This document shows positions 14,301 through 16,406 of a stretch of 16,406 nt of DNA, one piece after another. Source of the DNA: Chrysochromulina parva. Taxonomy: Eukaryota > Haptophyta > Prymnesiales > Chrysochromulinaceae. The stretch is from NCBI GenBank assembly GCA_002887195.1, contig PJAB01001203.1, positions 1-16,406 on the forward strand, written 5' to 3'. The notes below the pieces were generated by a model. That model had not been told where the DNA came from, did not search any database, and saw only the letters and a program-made list of their open reading frames with translations. The translations under genes were made by a program, and so were the position numbers. Position 1 is the stretch's first letter, and the number at the start of each line of letters is the position of its first letter.

Positions 14301-16037
14301 GCGTCCGTGCTGCTTGGGCAAGCGACTGGCCTCTTGATCTTCTTCCTGATCGCCTTCCTGCCTGCGTGCTTTTACGCCCTCGTCGCGCGCGGCCTGTACA
14401 TGTTTCACTACCGCTACGTGCCCGAGACGGACATGTTCCAGCAGGCGAGCAGATCGATGCTCTCGCCCTCGCGCCTCGCTCGGTTCGTGACCCAGTTCTT
14501 CGGGCGGAACATGCGCGTCTCGGACATGGGCATTGTGTACCTGATCCGTGTGTACCTGACACTGGGCTGCGCGGCCGCGGCGATCATCATCACATTACTC
14601 CACTCGGTCTACTCGTTCATCATCCCATTCATCTTCCGCATGGAGCACTTGGACACGTCCAACTGGACGCTGCGCTTCCAGATTGTCACGGTGCAGCTCG
14701 CCTCCTTTCCCCTCTGGGTCGACACCTGGTACTCACTGTACGAGCTCGGGAAGATGCGCATCGACGGAGTCTCCGTCTCGCAGCTGTACGACATGCGCTC
14801 CGATAAGGAGGAGCGCTTCGCCGAGGGCTTCTCGCCCGAGGATGAGGAGCAGCAGGCGCTCACCTTTGGCAATGAGCGCGGCGGCGACGACTCGAAGTCG
14901 AGCACCCTTGAAAAGTCGAGCGCTCTTGAGAAGTCGAGCACTCTCGGCGGCGGCCGGCAAAGGGGGCTGGGCGGCAACGTCGGCAAGGGAGACGCGGATG
15001 AGCTCAAGAAGAAGCTGGCCTCAGTCGAGCTCGACCGGACGCTCTGCATGAATCGGATTGCGCAGCTCGAGGAGGAGCTCGATACCATCAAGGAGTCCAA
15101 AGCGGACGCTCTCACCGATGCGAAGCTCAACTCCGAGTTCCTCGGTCAAGGCTTCGCCGACCTGCAGGTCCTGCTCGAGACGGGCTTCAAGCAGCTCGAG
15201 AGGTTCTATCTCGAGACGGGGACGGGCTCTGGTTCGGGCGGCACCGGCGGCGCGGGCGGCGTAGGCGGCGCGGGCGGCGCGGGCGGCGCGGGCGGATCGA
15301 TCAATCGCGCCTCCTCATGCGGATCGGTGCTGGCCACGGCAGGCGCCGTAGACAAAGATGGCAAGGCCACGGCCAAGTATCGGAACGCAGTCGAGGAGAC
15401 GATGGCGCAATTGCGCGACGAGGCAGCCGCCGCCCTCGAGCGCCAAAGATCGCTGCTCGAGGCGCTCTCCGCGCTCGATGGTGCGCCCGCCGAGGCTGAG
15501 GAGGGCGTAGGCGACGACGCCTTCTTCGCACAGCATGCCCAGGTCATCGAGCAGAAGCTCGTGCAGGCGAAGCAGATCCGTGATGAGCTGAGCCGTACGG
15601 AGCGGCAACGGGACGAGCTCTCTCGGCAAGTGAGTTACCTGGAGCGTGAGGCGGTCGTGCAGGCGGACGAGATGGAGAAGACTAACGACGACCTCGCGGG
15701 CGTGCAGGCGGAACGGGATCTGCTCGAGCGCAAGGTCAACGAACTCCGGCGCGAGCTGCATGCCAAGAACAAGGAGATTGAGGCCGTCGATGCGGAGCTC
15801 AAGCTCTCCAAGTCGCAGAACGTACGCGCGATGGCCCGGATCTCGGTCCAGAAAGCGAAGGCCGAGAAGCAGCTCGCCGCGATGCGCTCGCAGCTCAAGA
15901 AGCTGGACGAGGACAAGTCGGCCCTCTTCCGCGAGGTTTCGTCACTCGAGGCGCAGCTCGCGCAGGCGCACGCCGACCGCGAAGAGGCACGGAATTGGGC
16001 GAGCACCTACCGCGACATGCTGCTCAAGGTCGCGTAA
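11361..16037 (+). CDS. Ten-span membrane protein with degenerate alkaline-phosphatase-superfamily domain and C-terminal coiled coil
   Basis: The product has 1558 residues from ATG 11361 (A at -3, G at +4); a TTG extension to 11322 is unlikely. Five hydrophobic spans come first (about 16-35, 48-75, 92-111, 116-137, 197-216). A large domain at about 298-690 belongs to the alkaline phosphatase superfamily. It shows VPNWFATLTGLSPDLAGIFGNRD (345-367), GDHGH (550-554) and DVAPTVMALLGLPVPR (655-670), recalling GPI ethanolamine-phosphate transferases and nucleotide phosphodiesterases. Cys-rich and NxT/S sites suggest a luminal or extracellular side. Five more spans follow (about 895-919, 946-972, 989-1011, 1057-1090, 1106-1127), putting both termini in the cytosol. 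The tail has a KSSTLE-type repeat, a Gly/Ala linker (1287-1313) and coiled coils (1214-1283, 1340-1555). Several catalytic positions are changed (Ser306, Ala343, Ser481, Ser560), so activity is doubtful. No exact family name is known to me. Confidence 0.72.
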   Translation: MDRVSCTLFLSHRQARWLAGLGALDLLFCFIFITLPDNRDSDYPNSELIFGVQMAGAWLNLALTVGCLVLVWVTYSVPQRKLTFEREARAQYLAVVKFVQLLLDMMLTAFPTTMRQFVALFILTIQIVQIFYALYVVRRARDVFTRRIRPPLVIKALLDMTGERAAEVDPFTLDMLERLEGLVKVRTQMKFSVRSGRQFLVFGVAALLVASLFQYSWEFAKILSYGNRYFTRSQIETIMSEANLPMYWPSYAADPQGGGVGDAWDYRPGGAGCQASASCRFPRDESNSRPYPIPNGGQRVVLVVFSGLNADREYVDFLRFRTRAGWTTDGIELVMRNQLPTNAVPNWFATLTGLSPDLAGIFGNRDIGRSAYDNIFRVMSRFREKWWTTLPDEERQYEALMAGSPWFTGQAKSDLPKLIGDGSVSYVANEDDIYNREEIFQSSTYEKDVLRQKSVAMALNDPGRDYHFLLLHLTDADSQASNYGRTDKFNQRNSASNGTDAPWEEFTPPDLVGTSWRKNSYKRAIARGGDLVDELIDRFGDLRTTFLIVGDHGHVAPGGSGGTTQDVSLVPFFAYRRGSQLGTRHRTARRVAGSSSLLDGARFVARARRLDEYTDVPVVVPNDKCDIMGESSGGIHKNTCDEWRRDGEYTVENVDVAPTVMALLGLPVPRTAIGVFIDDVMGNIGGEDADLSPMIGGNCTAGHLSAEVGVGAAARLDRTCHRSYGTNEDPSVVPSPSGGWSAARFQRWHHVIHYRDLFQQKLAFVRGYLRSVGTLDLRESAGYAFLKATPSAAQYYDEGAEGRCAAYDPFNPRGNPALVPPSHRYTITPLEYGKCGSCSSAEKKFVTGEELAVRGTIVCTANNLNLVKQYYIQGIKGLLVLYNREIASVKRIHLARNLGLVFAFTTAIFAGFVFVIASSTLADPWELVRRHRGQEYSRSYFKRPDVIAAIWALALIIFYYSASILTYILLQNMLGYTAWDASVLLGQATGLLIFFLIAFLPACFYALVARGLYMFHYRYVPETDMFQQASRSMLSPSRLARFVTQFFGRNMRVSDMGIVYLIRVYLTLGCAAAAIIITLLHSVYSFIIPFIFRMEHLDTSNWTLRFQIVTVQLASFPLWVDTWYSLYELGKMRIDGVSVSQLYDMRSDKEERFAEGFSPEDEEQQALTFGNERGGDDSKSSTLEKSSALEKSSTLGGGRQRGLGGNVGKGDADELKKKLASVELDRTLCMNRIAQLEEELDTIKESKADALTDAKLNSEFLGQGFADLQVLLETGFKQLERFYLETGTGSGSGGTGGAGGVGGAGGAGGAGGSINRASSCGSVLATAGAVDKDGKATAKYRNAVEETMAQLRDEAAAALERQRSLLEALSALDGAPAEAEEGVGDDAFFAQHAQVIEQKLVQAKQIRDELSRTERQRDELSRQVSYLEREAVVQADEMEKTNDDLAGVQAERDLLERKVNELRRELHAKNKEIEAVDAELKLSKSQNVRAMARISVQKAKAEKQLAAMRSQLKKLDEDKSALFREVSSLEAQLAQAHADREEARNWASTYRDMLLKVA
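14895..14948 (+). repeat. 18-bp in-frame tandem repeat (three copies)
   Basis: Three units starting at 14895, 14913 and 14931, each beginning AAGTCGAGC, encode KSSTLE, KSSALE and KSSTLG. The repeat lies in the cytosolic tail just before the first coiled coil and keeps the frame. The serines could be phosphorylated; that is only an inference from composition. Confidence 0.85.
15239..15296 (+). repeat. GGCGGCGCG 9-bp minisatellite
   Basis: A run of near-identical 9-bp GGCGGCGCG units encodes a Gly-Gly-Ala linker between the two coiled-coil segments of the membrane protein. Such arrays expand and contract readily in GC-rich genomes, and this one stays in frame. Confidence 0.85.
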
Positions 16038-16406
16038 AACAACGCGAGGAGAGACACCGGGCGGAGACGGGACACACACGTTCACGCACAGTTTAAGTGG
16101 ATTTGATTTCCTTCCGAAAGGTGATTACAGACCAAAGTCGATTGGGCCGACAACCGACCGGACAACAATCAATGATCGTTGATCTCGACGGAGTCGGAAA
16201 AAAATAATCATGATCGACATCTTTCTTCTAAGTTCTATGCATGCCGGACCTTACAAATGACCAAATCGGCCGGACCATAACAGTTCTGACACAACCGTGT
16301 TCATGTGTGAATAGTGGTGGGTGTCTGTAACCGATCATCGTATGGTCGAGGTTGTCCAGTTGCCTTTCCGGGCAAGTATCCGGGCAGAGCCAGTCCCCAA
16401 CTCTGT
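16038..16406. other. 3' flank of the membrane protein gene
   Basis: No gene is supported in these 369 bp. The region is clearly less GC-rich than the coding DNA. It holds a near-perfect 16-bp palindrome at 16168-16183 (ATCAATGATCGTTGAT, one mismatch) and an A-run at 16199-16204. These may belong to the 3' UTR or terminator region. I see no tRNA or other RNA gene. Confidence 0.45.

Overview
This window looks like nuclear DNA of a compact, GC-rich, intron-poor unicellular eukaryote, most likely an alga. A haptophyte or a similar lineage with a secondary plastid fits best, but with low confidence. It is not bacterial: it carries an exosome-type MTR4 RNA helicase, centrin-type EF-hands, a GT61 glycosyltransferase and a ten-span membrane protein related to GPI ethanolamine-phosphate transferases and phosphodiesterases. 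No ribosome binding sites or operon-like spacing are seen. The riboflavin synthase carries an N-terminal extension suited to organelle import, which is the main hint of an alga. All six genes read through as single uninterrupted frames.

Layout, left to right: riboflavin synthase (+, 215-1006); a 0.6 kb gap with a 22-bp tandem duplication and a TATA-like box; a GT61/DUF563 glycosyltransferase (+, 1638-3146); 91 bp between convergent 3' ends; a membrane-anchored protein combining an FLZ-like zinc finger with a centrin-type EF-hand pair (-, 3238-4422). Next is a 1.1 kb divergent promoter region, half of which is a striking foldback-like element of about 600 bp (4621-5222). After that come a patatin/cPLA2-like lipase (+, 5531-7153), a convergent gap, MTR4 helicase (-, 7490-10882, possible longer start at 11092), a divergent promoter region, and a 1558-residue membrane protein (+, 11361-16037). 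That last protein has a 5+5 membrane-span layout around a degenerate alkaline-phosphatase-superfamily domain, with a long C-terminal coiled coil. The final 370 bp hold no gene.

The genes do not form an evident pathway. Roles span vitamin B2 synthesis, glycosylation, calcium/zinc signalling, lipid hydrolysis, nuclear RNA surveillance and a membrane scaffold or receptor-like protein.

The most notable observations are: (1) the foldback element, whose arms are built from GATACAT/ATGTATC units at a 10-12 bp (one helical turn) spacing, with orientation switches at perfect palindromes; (2) the apparently undescribed TM + FLZ-like zinc finger + centrin N-lobe + centrin-binding-like helix architecture; (3) the probable pseudo-phosphodiesterase fused to coiled coils.
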